Source: Begonia masoniana
Taxonomy: Eukaryota; Streptophyta; Magnoliopsida; Cucurbitales; Begoniaceae
Length of the DNA stretch: 64,000 nt
NCBI GenBank assembly: GCA_022432975.1
Contig: CM039508.1
Span: forward strand, 15,189,549 to 15,253,548
Direction of reading: 5' to 3'
Part shown: positions 33,267-45,119 of the stretch, in pieces
How the letters are laid out: each line of letters begins with the position of its first letter
Position numbering within the stretch: position 1 is the first letter of the stretch
Notes under the pieces: generated by a model
Seen by the model: the letters and a program-made list of their open reading frames with translations, nothing else
Database searches by the model: none
Told to the model about the DNA's origin: nothing
Translations under genes and position numbers: made by a program

Positions 33267-36200
33267 GTGATAGCAGGTACTATATTGGTTTCTGGTGTTA
33301 CTGTATTTTCTTTATTAGACACGGGGGCTACGCATTCCTTTGTTTCCACCACTTGTGTGTCTAGACTAAAGCTTGCGCCTGAGTTAGCAAAGTGCGAATA
33401 CAGTGTGATGCTACCTTCGGGTGAGCGTATGCAGTCAGGTCGTATTGTTCAGGGCAATATTATCTCGATTGGGGATCGCACCCTCTATGCTCGCCTTATT
33501 GTTATGAGCATCGAGCATTATGATCTTATCTTAGGGATGGACTGGCTTGCGCAGCACTACGCCACTATCGACTGTCGATCCGGGATTGTGACCTTCCGAC
33601 CCCCGGGTAAAGCTGAGTTTTCTTATCAAGCGATAAGCAGATTGAGTAGCTCGCCTATTTCTTATTCCATGATGGTCAACGAGCAGTTTAAAGGTGCGTG
33701 CTTTATTTATTTGGCCTCTGTATTTGATTGTCAGTTGCTCAGCGGATTGAAGCCGAGCGACATTCCTATCGTCAGAGAATTCTCTGGGATCTTTCTTGAT
33801 GATCTTCCCGGGTTACCACCAGACCGGGAGATCAAATTCGCTATCGATGTCTATCCAAACTCCGCGCCGAGGTTCAAGAACCCGTATCGGTTGGCACCAG
33901 CTGAGTTGAGAGAGTTAAAGACTCAGCTTGACGAGTTATTAGAGAAGGGGTTTATCCGACCCAGTGTTTCGCCTTGGGGTGCGCCTGTTCTGTTTGTCAA
34001 AAAGAAAGACGGGACCCTCAGGATGTGCATCGATTATAGAGAATTGAACAAATTGACGGTGAAGAATAAATATCCATTGCCTCGGATCGATGATTTATTT
34101 GATCAGCTGCAAGGTGCCTGAGTATTTTAGAGGATTGATCTACTCTCGGGTTACAATCAGTTGAAGGTCCGGATGGATGATGTACCGAAGACGGCTTTTC
34201 GAACGAGGTATGGGCATTATGAGTTCCTTGTCATGTCTTTTGGACTTACTAATGCTCCTGCCGCGTTTATGGATCTGATGAACCGCGTCTTCAAGGAGTA
34301 TCTGGACAAGTTCGTGGTGGTTTTCATCAACGACATATTGATCTACTCTAAGACGAAGGAAGAACACGAGGAGCATCTTAGGATTGTTCTGAGGACCCTA
34401 TGTCAGCACCAGTTATATTCAAAGTTCTCTAAGTGCGAGTTCTGGCAGGATCGAGTCAGTTTTCTTGGCCACATTATATCAGAAGAAGGGGTTTCTGTGG
34501 ATCCGACCAAAATTCAGGCGGTCAGAGATTGGCCACAGCCGAAGAACGTACGAGAGGTGCGTGGATTTCTCGGATTAGCTGGCTATTATCGGAAATTCAT
34601 AGAGGGATTTTCGAAGATCGCACTTCCTCTTTCAAGATTGACTCGGAAGAATGAGAGATTTATATGGTCGTCTGCTTGTGATGATAGTTTTATGGAGTTA
34701 AAGCAGAGATTGACCACCGCTCCAGTATTGGCATTACCTGTTGAAGGTGACAAGTTTAGTATATATTGTGACGCGTCTGGAGTGGGACTCGGTTGTGTAT
34801 TGATGCAGGAGGGGAGAGTTATTGCATATGCTTCTCGGCAGTTGAAGCCGTATGAGCAGAATTACCCTACGCACGACCTTGAGTTGGCAGCTGTGGTCTT
34901 CGCACTGAAGATATGGAGACATTATTTATATGGGCAGCAGTGCGAGATATTTTCTGACCACAAAAGTTTGAAGTATTTATTTACGCAGAAGGAGCTGAAT
35001 ATACGTCAGAGAAGGTGGCTTGAGTTTGTCAAAGACTACGATTTTGATATCAAGTACCATCCAGGAAAGGCGAACAAGGTTGCTGATGCCTTGAGTAGAG
35101 TGCCTTCTGCGAGTCAACCTTCATTACCAGTGATGTCAGTTACGCTGCGGTCTGAGATTGAGAGGTTTGACGTTGAGATAGTGGCAGAGTTGTCCAGTAT
35201 GCTCACCAACATTTCTCTCAGGCCAACTATTCTAGATCGTATATGTGAGGCTCAACAGAATGATACGGAGTGTGAGGAGCTTCGATCGAGCATGACATTG
35301 GGAGACTCATTAGATTTCCATTTATCAGAGGATGGTATTCTGAAGTTCAGGCATAGGTGGTACGTGCCTAACGATGAGGATCTGAAGAAGGATATATTGG
35401 CCGAGGCACATTCTTCGGCATATTCTGTGCACCCGGGAAGTACCAAGATGTACCGGGATTTGAAACAACACTTCTGGTGGCCGAGCATGAAGAGAGAGGT
35501 TGCCAAGTACGTTGAGACCTGTTTAGTATGTCAACAGGTAAAGGCAGAGCACCAGAGGCCGGCCAGAACGTTATTGCCACTGCCGATTCCGGAGTGGAAG
35601 TGGGAGCAGATCTCCATGGATTTCATTGTGGGGCTCCCGAGGACGACGAAGGGCCATGACGGCATATGGGTTATTGTGGACCGATTGACAAAGTCGGCCC
35701 ACTTCTTATCTATGAGGATGGCATCTTCTATGGATTAGCTCGCCGAGCTTTATGTGCAAGAGATTGTCAGACTGCACGGTGTGCTGGCTTCTATTGTCTC
35801 GGATCGAGATCCGAGGTTCACGTCGAAGTTCTGGAAGACTCTGCACAAAGCTATGGGGACTCAGCTTAATTTCAGCACAGCATTTCATCCTCAGACTGAT
35901 GGTCAGACAGAGAGGACGAATCAGATTTTGGAGGATATGCTTAGAGCATGTGTGCTGGAGTTTCAGGGATCGTGGAGCAGGTATTTGCCACTGATCGAGT
36001 TCTCTTATAATAACAGCTTCCAGGCTACTATTGGCATGGCTCCGTATGAGGCGTTGTATGGTCGGAAGTGTAGATCTCTGTTATATTGGGACGAGGTTGG
36101 CGAGGCCAGCATCGTTGGTCCTGAGATTCTACAGCAGACGGCAGAGAAGATTGCCATTATTCGGCAGCGTATAGAGGTAGCTCAGAGCAGACAGAAGAGC

Positions 36201-36635
36201 TATGCTGACACCAGATGGAGAGAGCTAGAGTTCGAGGAAGGCGATGAGGTTTATTTGAAAGTTTCTCCGTTCAAAGGCGTAGCGAGATTTGGAAGGAGGG
36301 GTAAGTTAAACCCTCGTTATGTGGGACCCTTTCCTATTCTGAAGAGGATCGGGAAGTTGGCGTATAGACTACAGCTTCCGGCTTCTATGGAGGGTATCCA
36401 CGATGTATTTCATGTATCTATGCTTCGAAAATGTTTGCGCGATCTGTCGCATATCGTGGAGGCTACAGAGATCGAGGTACAGCCTACCTTGAGCTATGAG
36501 GTGAGGTCGGTACGTATTTTGGAGACTTCCATCAAGATTTTGCGCAACAGAGAAATTCTGCTAGTTAAAGTTCTATGGCGGAATCATGAGGCGGAAGAAG
36601 CGACTGTGGGAACGACAGTAGGATATGATGGCTAA
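33267..36635 (+). pseudogene. pol: Ty3/gypsy pol: protease, RT, RNase H, integrase, chromo-like tail
   Basis: The protease has [12 protein letters not shown] (about 33315). RT has [20 protein letters not shown] (about 33980) and the box [10 protein letters not shown] (about 34320), where family members have [10 protein letters not shown]. RNase H follows [20 protein letters not shown] (about 34760). The integrase has HHCC (CLVCQQVK, about 35524), [16 protein letters not shown] and [12 protein letters not shown], then the C-terminal NPRYVGPFPILKRIGKLAYR and a VLWRNHEAEEA tail. Stops at about 34119, 34131 and 35736 interrupt it, and the end near 36600 is shifted. RT is dead by the stops and by the Asn. 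Confidence 0.93.
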
Positions 36636-36684
36636 GTATCCTGATTTGTTTGTATGATTTAATTTTGTGGACAAAATTCTAAAT

Positions 36685-36697
36685 AAGGAGGGTAGAA
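36685..36697 (+). promoter_or_regulatory. Polypurine tract
   Basis: AAGGAGGGTAGAA abuts the 3' LTR start. Confidence 0.85.
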
Positions 36698-39282
36698 TGT
36701 AATATCCGGCTCGTACGGATTTTTAGAATATTATTATTATATTAATGGATGACATTTTTGCAAATGTGTCAAATCGGTTCTGTTTTACGAAAAGAAAGCG
36801 TCATGACGATCCTAACGATTAATAGGAATTTTAAGAAAATTATGATAATTTTCAGAGATTAAACGCTATATTCCGAGTTAATACATTTCTCGTAATGTAA
36901 AAGACGTTCTCGTAAAAATAGCAAACAAGATCCAAATTGCGAACGGACAGTTTTGTTAAATCCCAAATAGTAGGAGGGACTTCTTGGTGGAATATGGAAA
37001 GTTGGAAAAGTCGAATAGTTGGACGATTAACGAACCGAAGGACGAAATGAAATAGAAATAAGTGTTAAGGGTATTTTAGTAATTTGTCAAATTAATATTA
37101 TAAATCAATAGAAATCTTTTCTCTCCCTCACTTCTCTTCTTTTCTTCTCTGGAATTCACGAACCAGAGAGCACAAATTCTCTCTTGGCCGCCGACGTTTT
37201 CCTCTTCCGAACTCCGATTCGCGTCCCGTTCGTTCCGTTTTCTTCACGATTTCTCCTCCTCTCGCAACCCTAGGTATGAGCCTACAATCCTAGAGCTTTT
37301 ATTTCGATGATTACGGAGTTATACGTTTAGGGTTTTCGTCAGGTTTTCGATTAAAAACTGCGAATTAGGGTTCATAATTAATAGGTTAGCCGTGATTAAG
37401 TATATATTGCACGTATTCGACGTTATTGGACGAAGTTGAATCAATTTGTGAAAATGTTAAAAATTAGGGATTTTCGAGATTTTAGGAATAACTCGTAAAT
37501 TGGAATTTGAGGCGCCGAGCGTGAATTGCTCGAATAAATAGCCCAATGAATTGGATTAGAGCTATAGGAAGTTTCCTTAGTTAAGGTTTTGTAAATTTGG
37601 ACGATCAATAGCTTAAATTAGTTTTAACGTCGATATTGTGTTTTGCTTCAGACAAACAACGCTCGTGGACGGAGCTTGAGCTGCTTTAGACACGAGGTAA
37701 GTTCTCGTGATTCTTTTCTGGCCGATTGGCCTACACCGTACATCGAAGTCGTTTCGAGGAGTTTGGTGACGCACTAGTTTATATTCCTTTGGTTGGGTAG
37801 TTAGGTTTAGTTGTTTTGTAGATTATGTTTTACAGTCTTGATGGTATGTATGTTGAGTGTTTAAATTCTGTTATGAACTGTTCATGCATCACGTGTTTTA
37901 AAGAAAGAGCATGAAAATGAATTTCCGCAAAATGTTTTGAAAATGGCGATGTGGCCTGGAGAGGGGCTTGACTTATTGTGGAGGCATGCAGGGGCTTGTC
38001 ACAATACCACATCTATTATGTACTCGCAATGTGGCCTGGAGAGGGGCTTGACCTATTGTGGAGGCACGCAGGGGCTTGTCACAATACCACATCTATTGCA
38101 CTCATATGTATGGTCATGCGAGATGGGGCTCAGGCACGACTGTACGTGTTGTAAGCGTGTACCCCCCTCTTCTAGCTAGAAAGAGTAGTCCGCCCGCTGG
38201 ATGTGCTCTCTCCGATTAGGAGGCTGAGATCTCGGTAACACCCACAGAATAAAGTAAAGAAAATGCTGCATGATTTCTAAACTCACACGCATAACATATA
38301 GTTGCATTTACGAGTCTTGCTGAGATTTTTATCTCATAGTGTATTGTATGGTGTAGGTAACTTCGAGGATACAGGTGAGGACGAGATTCCTCCTCCTGAG
38401 GCTTGAGTCCAGTTGACGGAGGATGGCTGCGGTGGTGTGCTGGCGCAGTCGAGGCTTACCTGACCCGTGGGGACAGTATGTATAGATTTTGAGGGTTTAG
38501 AACATTTTGGGCTAATGTTTGTATAGAAATACTTTAGGTTGTTGGATTCTGGATAGTTGATAGGTATTTATGTATAGGTTGTTGTTTTGGAAACTGTTTT
38601 ATAATGGTTTGGAAAAGTCTTTCATTGAATGTATTTTGGAACTGCGTGGTGATTTGAAACAGGAGGATTTGTTTAGGTTTTAAACGTACCCATGTAGTTC
38701 GTTTTCATGAAAATGTTCTTAGTTTTAAAATGTATTTCGAGTTGTTTAATAGGTGAATGGTTAAGTGTGGAAAGAATGAAAATTATAGTGAGTTTTATTT
38801 GATATTATTGTAGTTATGTGTTGGAGAAATTGAAGGAAAAGAACGAAGGATAGGAAGCAGGGGCAGAGGGGTTGGCGAATAGTCGCCAACCCTGGCGATT
38901 GAATCGCCTCCTTCTGGAAAAATCCAGAGGGAGTGGCGATTGCTCGCCACAAACTGTGGCGAGCAATCGCCATAGGCGATGCAGCAGGCGATTACTCGCC
39001 TGTTGCAATCGCCTTAGGGGCGATTATTCGCCCCAGCGAATAATCGCCTCTCTATTTTTTACTTATTAGTTAAATTATTTTTAATTTAATTAAATTAAGT
39101 TTTAATTAAATGCTTTTAAAGTTTTAATTGTTTTAAAAATTATAATTCAATTCCGATTTCGATTCTGGTTTCGATTTCGGTTTAGTTTCAGCTTAGAGTT
39201 TATTTAAAGTACAGAGATAAGTAATTGTTGGGATAAAAAAAAAAATAGTACGGAAATTGGTTACAGTACTAGGGTCGCTACA
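36698..39282 (+). repeat. 3' LTR (family A)
   Basis: The limits match the 5' LTR. It is about 106 bp longer: a second copy of the ATGTGGCCTGGAGAGGGGCT unit (37950 and 38031) and an extra hairpin arm in the GC-rich module account for most of it. The module contains an 18-bp perfect inverted repeat with a 3-nt loop (38934-38951 and 38955-38972). Confidence 0.92.
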
Positions 39283-40060
39283 GCTTCCCCAAATTGTATC
39301 CTTCAAAACTGCCAGCAAAACATGAGATTCTCTAGCTCGAATTTTTACTTCTTCCTCGCTGGCGAGACTCATAGAACTGAGAAGCTAGCTCCACTCTGTT
39401 TCGAAAGAAGGTTTTTCAGCCACAACATACATCTAGAAAATCACAAATTTGTGCAATACACTGGCAAAAATTGGATAGCTAGTGTCTTACCGAGATCGAA
39501 TGATATACTTCCTAGGTGGACTTGGAAGCGAAAATGATCCTTTCGTCGTTTCCATCACCAACCGGCAGGACCAATCTCCACTCGAAGAAGTACACAGTCT
39601 CTTGCAAAGTTTTGATTTTCGTCTGGAAAGGCGACATGCTGCTGTTCTTCTCTCGTCGCAAGCTCAGATAGAAGCCCATGCTGCCACTTTTCATCCCTCT
39701 CACCCAGAATGGACCTCTCGGCCACAACAGTCTGCCCCCTTCCGGCCGAATCATTCGCCTACGTTTCATCAGAACAACCAAGGTGCCTTCTGGCATGGAC
39801 CCAGACCGAACAGGCCTTTTAAGCCCAGGTGCCAGATTTGCCAAAAACTAGGCCACTCTGCACCGGCCTGCTACCAAAGGCTGAACACTAATTTTCGACC
39901 CACTGCTCCTGCCCAACAACCCTATATCCAAACCCACTTCTCATCTCCAATCGCTTATTTGGCCCATCAGCCTTCCAACCCCACCCCAACACGTCATCCA
40001 CTACCCCTTTACTTTCCAGAATCACAGCCCGTACCCATCACCTTCTCCTGTCATCTCTAG
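39283..40060 (+). pseudogene. gag: Copia gag, C-terminal part with zinc knuckle
   Basis: It continues 29534 after the gypsy insertion. A YFLGGLGSENDPFVVSI block and a PLEEVHSLLQSFDFRLERR block are typical of the copia gag C-terminal half. The knuckle is CQICQKLGHSAPAC (about 39833-39874). Stops at about 39321-39480 lie in the first part, and the frame from 39482 is open to 40060. Confidence 0.85.
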
Positions 40061-40111
40061 TGACTATCACTCACCTTCCAACGCTGAGATTCTGCCTACA
40101 CCATTACCGCC

Positions 40112-40680
40112 TCATCCGTTGCGCCATGGGTCATGGATTCCAGTGCCACCCATCACCTCACTTCTCATGCTTCTGCGTTAACTCATTCTCAACCCTATCC
40201 TGGAACATCACAAATTGTCACTGCCGATGGTAATTTACTTCCTATCTCCCATATTGGTTTTGTTATTTTATCTGCTCCTTCTCGGCTTCTCAAGTTGAAC
40301 TCTGTCTTTCATTCTTCTCGTTTATCTCATAATCTGATTAGTGTTCAAAAATTGTGCCAAGACAATACTGTGTACGTTGAATTTCATCCGTCTTTCTTTT
40401 GTCAAGGAGCAACAATCCCACCAGATTATGTTCCAGGGTTCTCTCAGTGAAGGCCTCTATCGTACTCCTCTCCCCTGTCCAGTTCAAGCTCTTCATGTCC
40501 AGCTCCCTTGTTCGGTCAGTAACTCCTCCATGTATTGGCATTACCGACTCAGACATCCAACATCTCCTATTTTGCGGCGTGTCCTACAATCGTGTAATCT
40601 TCCGATGTCACAGTCACAGTTGTCACAATTCTGTGTTTCCTGTTCGATGAGTAAATCTCATATTTACCTTTTCAAATTTC
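40112..40680 (+). pseudogene. pol: Copia protease and GAG-pre-integrase region
   Basis: The protease motif appears as MDSSATHHLTSHASAL (40133), with Ser where DSGATHH has Gly, followed by LISVQKLCQDN. After a frameshift near 40400 come a YWHYRLRHPTSPILRRVL block and the paired cysteines CVSCSMSKSH (about 40635), the zinc-binding pre-integrase region. It cannot be translated as one chain. Confidence 0.8.
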
Positions 40681-41500
40681 AAGTTCTCATGCAACTTCCC
40701 CTTTTGATATTGTACACAGTGACGTTTGGGGTCATTCCTCTGTAAACTCTATTACTGGTGCACGCTATTTTATCCTTTTTGTGGATGATTGTACTCGGTT
40801 CACTTGGTTGTTTTCTTTGAAATTCAAAAGTGAAATTTATCAAATTTTTGTTCATTTTCATAAATTCGTTCTTACTCAGTTAGAGGCTAACATTAAAATT
40901 GTTCAATCCGACAGAGGCAGAGAATTCCATTCTCTTTCTCCTTTATTTTAGTCCCTCAGCATTCACCATCGCATATCCTGTCCATATACTCCAAATTAAA
41001 ATTGCCGTGTCGAACGGAAAAATCGTCATGTTGTTGAGACGAGTCTTGCACTATTATTTCATTCTTCTGTTCCTCAACAATTCTGGCCTCATACCTTTGC
41101 CACCACTACTACACTAATCAATATCTTACCTACTCCTCTTATAGCATACAAATCTTCTTTTGAATGCCTTTTCTGCTCTCTTCCTAATTATTCATCGCTC
41201 CATGTCTTCGGCTGTCTGTGTTTTCCTTTGCTCTGCCCTTTCAACAAATATAAATTACAGTCTCATTCTCTCCTCTGTGTCTATCTAGGCCCTAGCTCCT
41301 ATCATAAAGGCTATGTTTGTTTCGACCCTCACTCTAAAAATTTATATCTCTCTACATGTCACCTTCGTAGAGTCCAACTTCTCTTTTTCCTCTCTCAACA
41401 AGTCCAGTCTATCACCACCCACCTTTTCCTTATCCATTCATTTTTTCCTCCACCCCTCCCAACTCCACCAATCCCAACCATAAACCCACATTCTAACCCA
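40680..41500 (+). pseudogene. pol: Copia integrase relic
   Basis: Across frames one reads an HSDVWGHSSV-like start, RYFILFVDDCTRFTWLF (about 40770) and IVQSDRGREF (about 40900), which are the first and second catalytic aspartate blocks. The C-terminal part has LCVYLGPSSYHKGYVCFDPHS (about 41274). The middle (40950-41220) is scrambled by indels. The frame is lost before the solo-LTR insertion at 41508. Confidence 0.75.
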
Positions 41501-42729
41501 TCCCCACTGTCACACCCCTACTTTTTTGTTTCGGCAATGTGCGGCGCCAAGTCCCCGACTAGGCCAGCCTTCAACAATAGCTCCTCACTGAAGCTCCTTC
41601 CTTAGTGACACAAGTGTTTATGGGAGCCAACCATCCCAAGCTTTCTTGTATTCCAAATACGAGAACAAGGAACAAATCTCACTCAAGGAACACCACAATG
41701 GCTAAGACTCCTCCCGATAGATGGATCGAGGCTCAATGTCTAGCTTATTGTCTCAAGGTGTTTATATACACAATGGCTCAGCCATTAACCTGAATAAAAC
41801 ATAAATGCGCCACTGCGTATCAATGCCCATCGGTTGTGTCCGCGCCGCGCGCCCAGCATGCGCGCACACCACTCGGCCACCTGGTTCTCCCAGCGCCCCC
41901 CGTGTCTCGCTATCAGGCGCCCAGCGCCCCCGCGTCCCTGCTGTGTGCACCTCGTGTGCCTATTGCTTGCGCCCCGCATCCCAGACGTCTGCACCCTGTG
42001 TGCCTGGTGCATGCGCCCCATGTCCCAAACGTGTGTGCCCCGTGTGCCGCGTACTGCACGTGCCGTGTATTGCGTGCCGCGCGCGGTGCATGAGGCTTTG
42101 CCCAGCGCGTAACGCTCGCTCTGCATCGCCTAATGTTCCTTCGCGTGCCTCAGCCCGGTACTTGGTGCTCAGTTGCGTGCTCCAGCCCGCACCTTTGGCC
42201 CGCCACCTGACACCCAGTTGCACGCTTCAGCCCGTGCCTCTAGCCCACCACCTAACACCCAGTTGCGCGCTCCAGCATGGGCCTCTGGCCTGCCACCTAA
42301 CATCTTCTGGGCTACACCACCCATGCAGCCTGGCGCGCGCGCCTAAGTGTTCAACACTTAGACAAATTCAACGAGAAATAGGAGGTTGGCCCGCGCCTCC
42401 TATCTTGGGCCCTTCGTGTAACACCCCGAGTCTTCTGAACCCGGTTTGTTACACAAAACTTACGCATGACCTGAAAACTCCGGTTCAAATTTGAAATTTT
42501 GCTCGAAGGTCGTAATTTGACATTTTCTAAAACCTCAACATTTAAGAACTTGCAGCGGAAATCATTTGAGTAAAAATAGAGTTAAATAAAACTATTGAAC
42601 AATGCTTGAATAATCAGTTGGAAAATTAAGGAATAATCGGTCGAGAAGGAATAAAAGTTTAAATCGCAAGAAAATACTTCTTAAGATTCAAAAGTCAAAC
42701 GCATCGCCCGCTGAACAAGGTCAACAAAA

Positions 42730-43235
42730 AGGGGCTGAAGCAGAAAATGGAAGACATCATCCGGTGGCAAAACGACAAAGTATTCTTACATCATCCGGTA
42801 GATTCACACCCGACATCCACCGGTCACTAAACGACAAAAGACTTTCTACATCATCTGGTAGATTTACACACGACATCCACCGGTCACTAAACGACAAAAG
42901 ACTTTCTACATCATCCGGTAGATTTACACACGACATCCACCGATCACTAAACGACAAAAGACTTTCTACATCTTCCGATGACGTCAGCAAGATGATCTCC
43001 TTCATCCGATCGACTTTGTTCTACATCCACCGGTGACTAAACAACAAAATGCCCTCTACATCTTCCGATGACGTCAGCACGCATCTGCCGATGAGTTTAC
43101 TGATACATCATCCGATAGACTTAAACCTACACCTTCCGATTGAGTAAACTGCATACGCCGATCACTAAACGACAAATTTTGATCTATATCATCCGATGGC
43201 TTCCACTGAAGACATCTTCCGATAGACAACAGAGC
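42730..43235. repeat. 60-bp CATCCACCGGTCACTAAACG repeats and CCGAT tract
   Basis: Three good copies of a 60-bp unit (42781, 42841, 42901) contain CATC-CCGGTAGATT and CATCCACCGGTCACTAAACG. They fade into shorter CATCTTCCGATGA-type repeats. Confidence 0.85.
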
Positions 43236-43699
43236 AACAACTCAACCTACAAAAAAGAACTTACTTACTTCACTGAAACCATTCAAAAATATTTCAAACC
43301 ATTACATTACTGAAATCCAGTGGGTACCAACATTAAATCCCGACAGAATTCTATAAATAGGAAAAATCTCGAAATCGTATTCAAAACATTGAAATCACTA
43401 CCGTAATGAAAATTTAACATATTTAAATTGAAACACTGTCAACTAAACTTTCACACCAACAGACATCAGTTAATTCGCCTCATCCGTATACCAGTTCGAG
43501 ACATAGAAGTGCTCCTCCAACTCCATCTATTCGTCAGTAAACTCAAGGAATTCACCTGCAGTATCCTCAACACCTACATCACAAAACTCATCTATTAGCC
43601 TAATGCTAAGTAAGTAAAGCAGTAATGAAATGCATTGCTGAAACATAAATTCCTAAACATGTAATTTCTACTTTCTCATCTTAGTTGCATACACATACG

Positions 43700-43910
43700 T
43701 TCATAAACTGATCTGATCCCTTTGTTTCCTTGGGAGTGGGATCAATTCTCCTAATGTCATACATCCTCTACTCGATTAAGGGGTGGATGAATTCCCTTAA
43801 TAGCTGATCTGATCCCTTGGTTCCCTTGGGAGTGGGATCAATTCTCCCAATGTCATACATCCTCTACTCGATTAAGGGGCGGATGAATTCCCTTAATAGT
43901 TTGTCTGTCA
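43700..43910 (-). repeat. Two copies of the family C LTR sub-repeat
   Basis: The units hold GGGAGTGGGATCAATTCTCC and CTACTCGATTAAGGGG; the second copy is at 43805-43908. Confidence 0.85.
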
Positions 43911-45119
43911 CATTCAGTTCATACCTTACCATTCTTACATGGAAATTCATTTTCGTAATCTTTCAAAAACATGATGCATGACATGCAAAATTCATTCGCA
44001 AGATGCATAACCCTACTATTTTGTGATGTAGGCCCGAAGGCACATGCATACTTTACTTACCTGGCTCTCCTGGAAATGCTCGGTTACAACTACTCCAGAA
44101 GCTCGCTCACCTAAGGTCATGACAGTACATTAATCCAACTCTTACTAAACCTTACCAAAAATCAATAATATGTTTGAGGAAATCGATTTGAAACTCTGCT
44201 ACCCGTGCATTCCCATTTATCACCAAAAACCTGAACCCACCTTTAATCACAGAAACCTCGAAATCTTCACATTGTATTCTCTCAGTAAACTAATCGCTAA
44301 AATGCAAGAAAACAAGACTTACCTAGGTTGAAGGAGAATCGGGCGAGAGAATCGCCTAGAGAGTTCTACTGCTCGAGCTGAAAACCGAAAGAAGGAAATA
44401 GGGAATAGTGGCGGCTACTCTCACTGGACTTTTCCTTAAATAGGTTATCCACTATGTAAAATTCTAATTACCATCATGCCCTCGCCTGATCATTTATTAA
44501 CCTAATCAATAACTCCCTCAACCCTTCTATAAAAGTACATCATTAATAATAAATTAAATTTTGGTTCAATGGAACCGGATGCTACACTTGGCCCGTGCCT
44601 TCATGCACCATGTCTTGAATACCTCATGGGCCGCACCACCCATGCGCGCCTAAGTGTCCTACTTTTATACCAGACTCTGCGTGGCATAGGAGGTTGCCCC
44701 GCGCCTCCTATCTTGGGCCCTCAGCCCTAGCCTTCAAGCACCGTGGTTGTGTTGACATAGCCAACATGGCTTGCTGTTCTTATCGCACCACCTTGCCCCA
44801 TGTCTAGGACTTGTGGTGTAGCCACTTGTCTCGAGCGCCCCATATTGCCCCGTGCCTTTTTGTCTCACTAACCATCATGTCCCAAGAGCCCAGCTCTTGC
44901 CATCTTGAGCACACTGACCCGCTAGGCCCTGTACTCAACCTTGTGCATGCCAACCCCGTGGGTGCACCCTTGCCCGTCCGTGCTTGTGCTTGCTAACTCC
45001 CATGGTTGCAGCACCATCATGGATCCATGGGAAATGGTCCGTGACACCCACCATCTCCCACCTCTACACCCCAGCTCTCCTCTTCTCCATCGCCAGCGAC
45101 CTTGCCCATCCCTATTCCA

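Larger units (their letters stand above)
29535..39282 (+). mobile_element. Complete but inactivated Ty3/gypsy element (family A)
   Basis: 9.75 kb. LTRs at 29535-32013 and 36698-39282 (2479 and 2585 bp) start TGTAATATCCGG and end GGGTCGCTACA. The target duplication GCTTC lies at 29530-29534 and 39283-39287. A tRNA-iMet site (32018) and a purine tract (36685) are present. Gag and a full pol are encoded, but several stop codons and an Asp-to-Asn change in the RT active site disable this copy. The LTRs differ by scattered, mostly transition changes and by repeat-number changes, so the insertion is not recent. It is the likely type of autonomous partner for the gag-only element at 1265-13943. Confidence 0.93.
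42417..44586 (-). mobile_element. Family C solo LTR, minus strand
   Basis: On the minus strand it starts TGTAGCATCCGGTTCC (44586) and ends with a GGGGTGTTACA terminus (42417). The flanks CTTCG (42412-42416) and CTTGG (44587-44591) match in 4 of 5 bases. It is nearly the same as the LTR starting at 61860. No internal region is attached, so it is a solo LTR. Confidence 0.82.
41508..45046. mobile_element. GC-rich solo LTR, itself split by another solo LTR
   Basis: The ends are TGTCACACC and TCCGTGACA, flanked by the 5-bp direct repeat CCCAC (41503-41507 and 45047-45051). Without the nested LTR it is about 1.36 kb. It contains no coding region; 41820-42350 is a GC-rich run of degenerate CACCACC-type and GCGCC-type words. 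TG...CA ends and a 5-bp duplication indicate a solo LTR, but the superfamily is unknown and so is the orientation. Confidence 0.7.

Noticed and set aside
41805..42494. 229-residue plus-strand Ala/Cys/Pro-rich frame and overlapping frames
   Set aside because: Several frames on both strands are open because of GC-rich repeated words in a solo LTR; no domain is seen.
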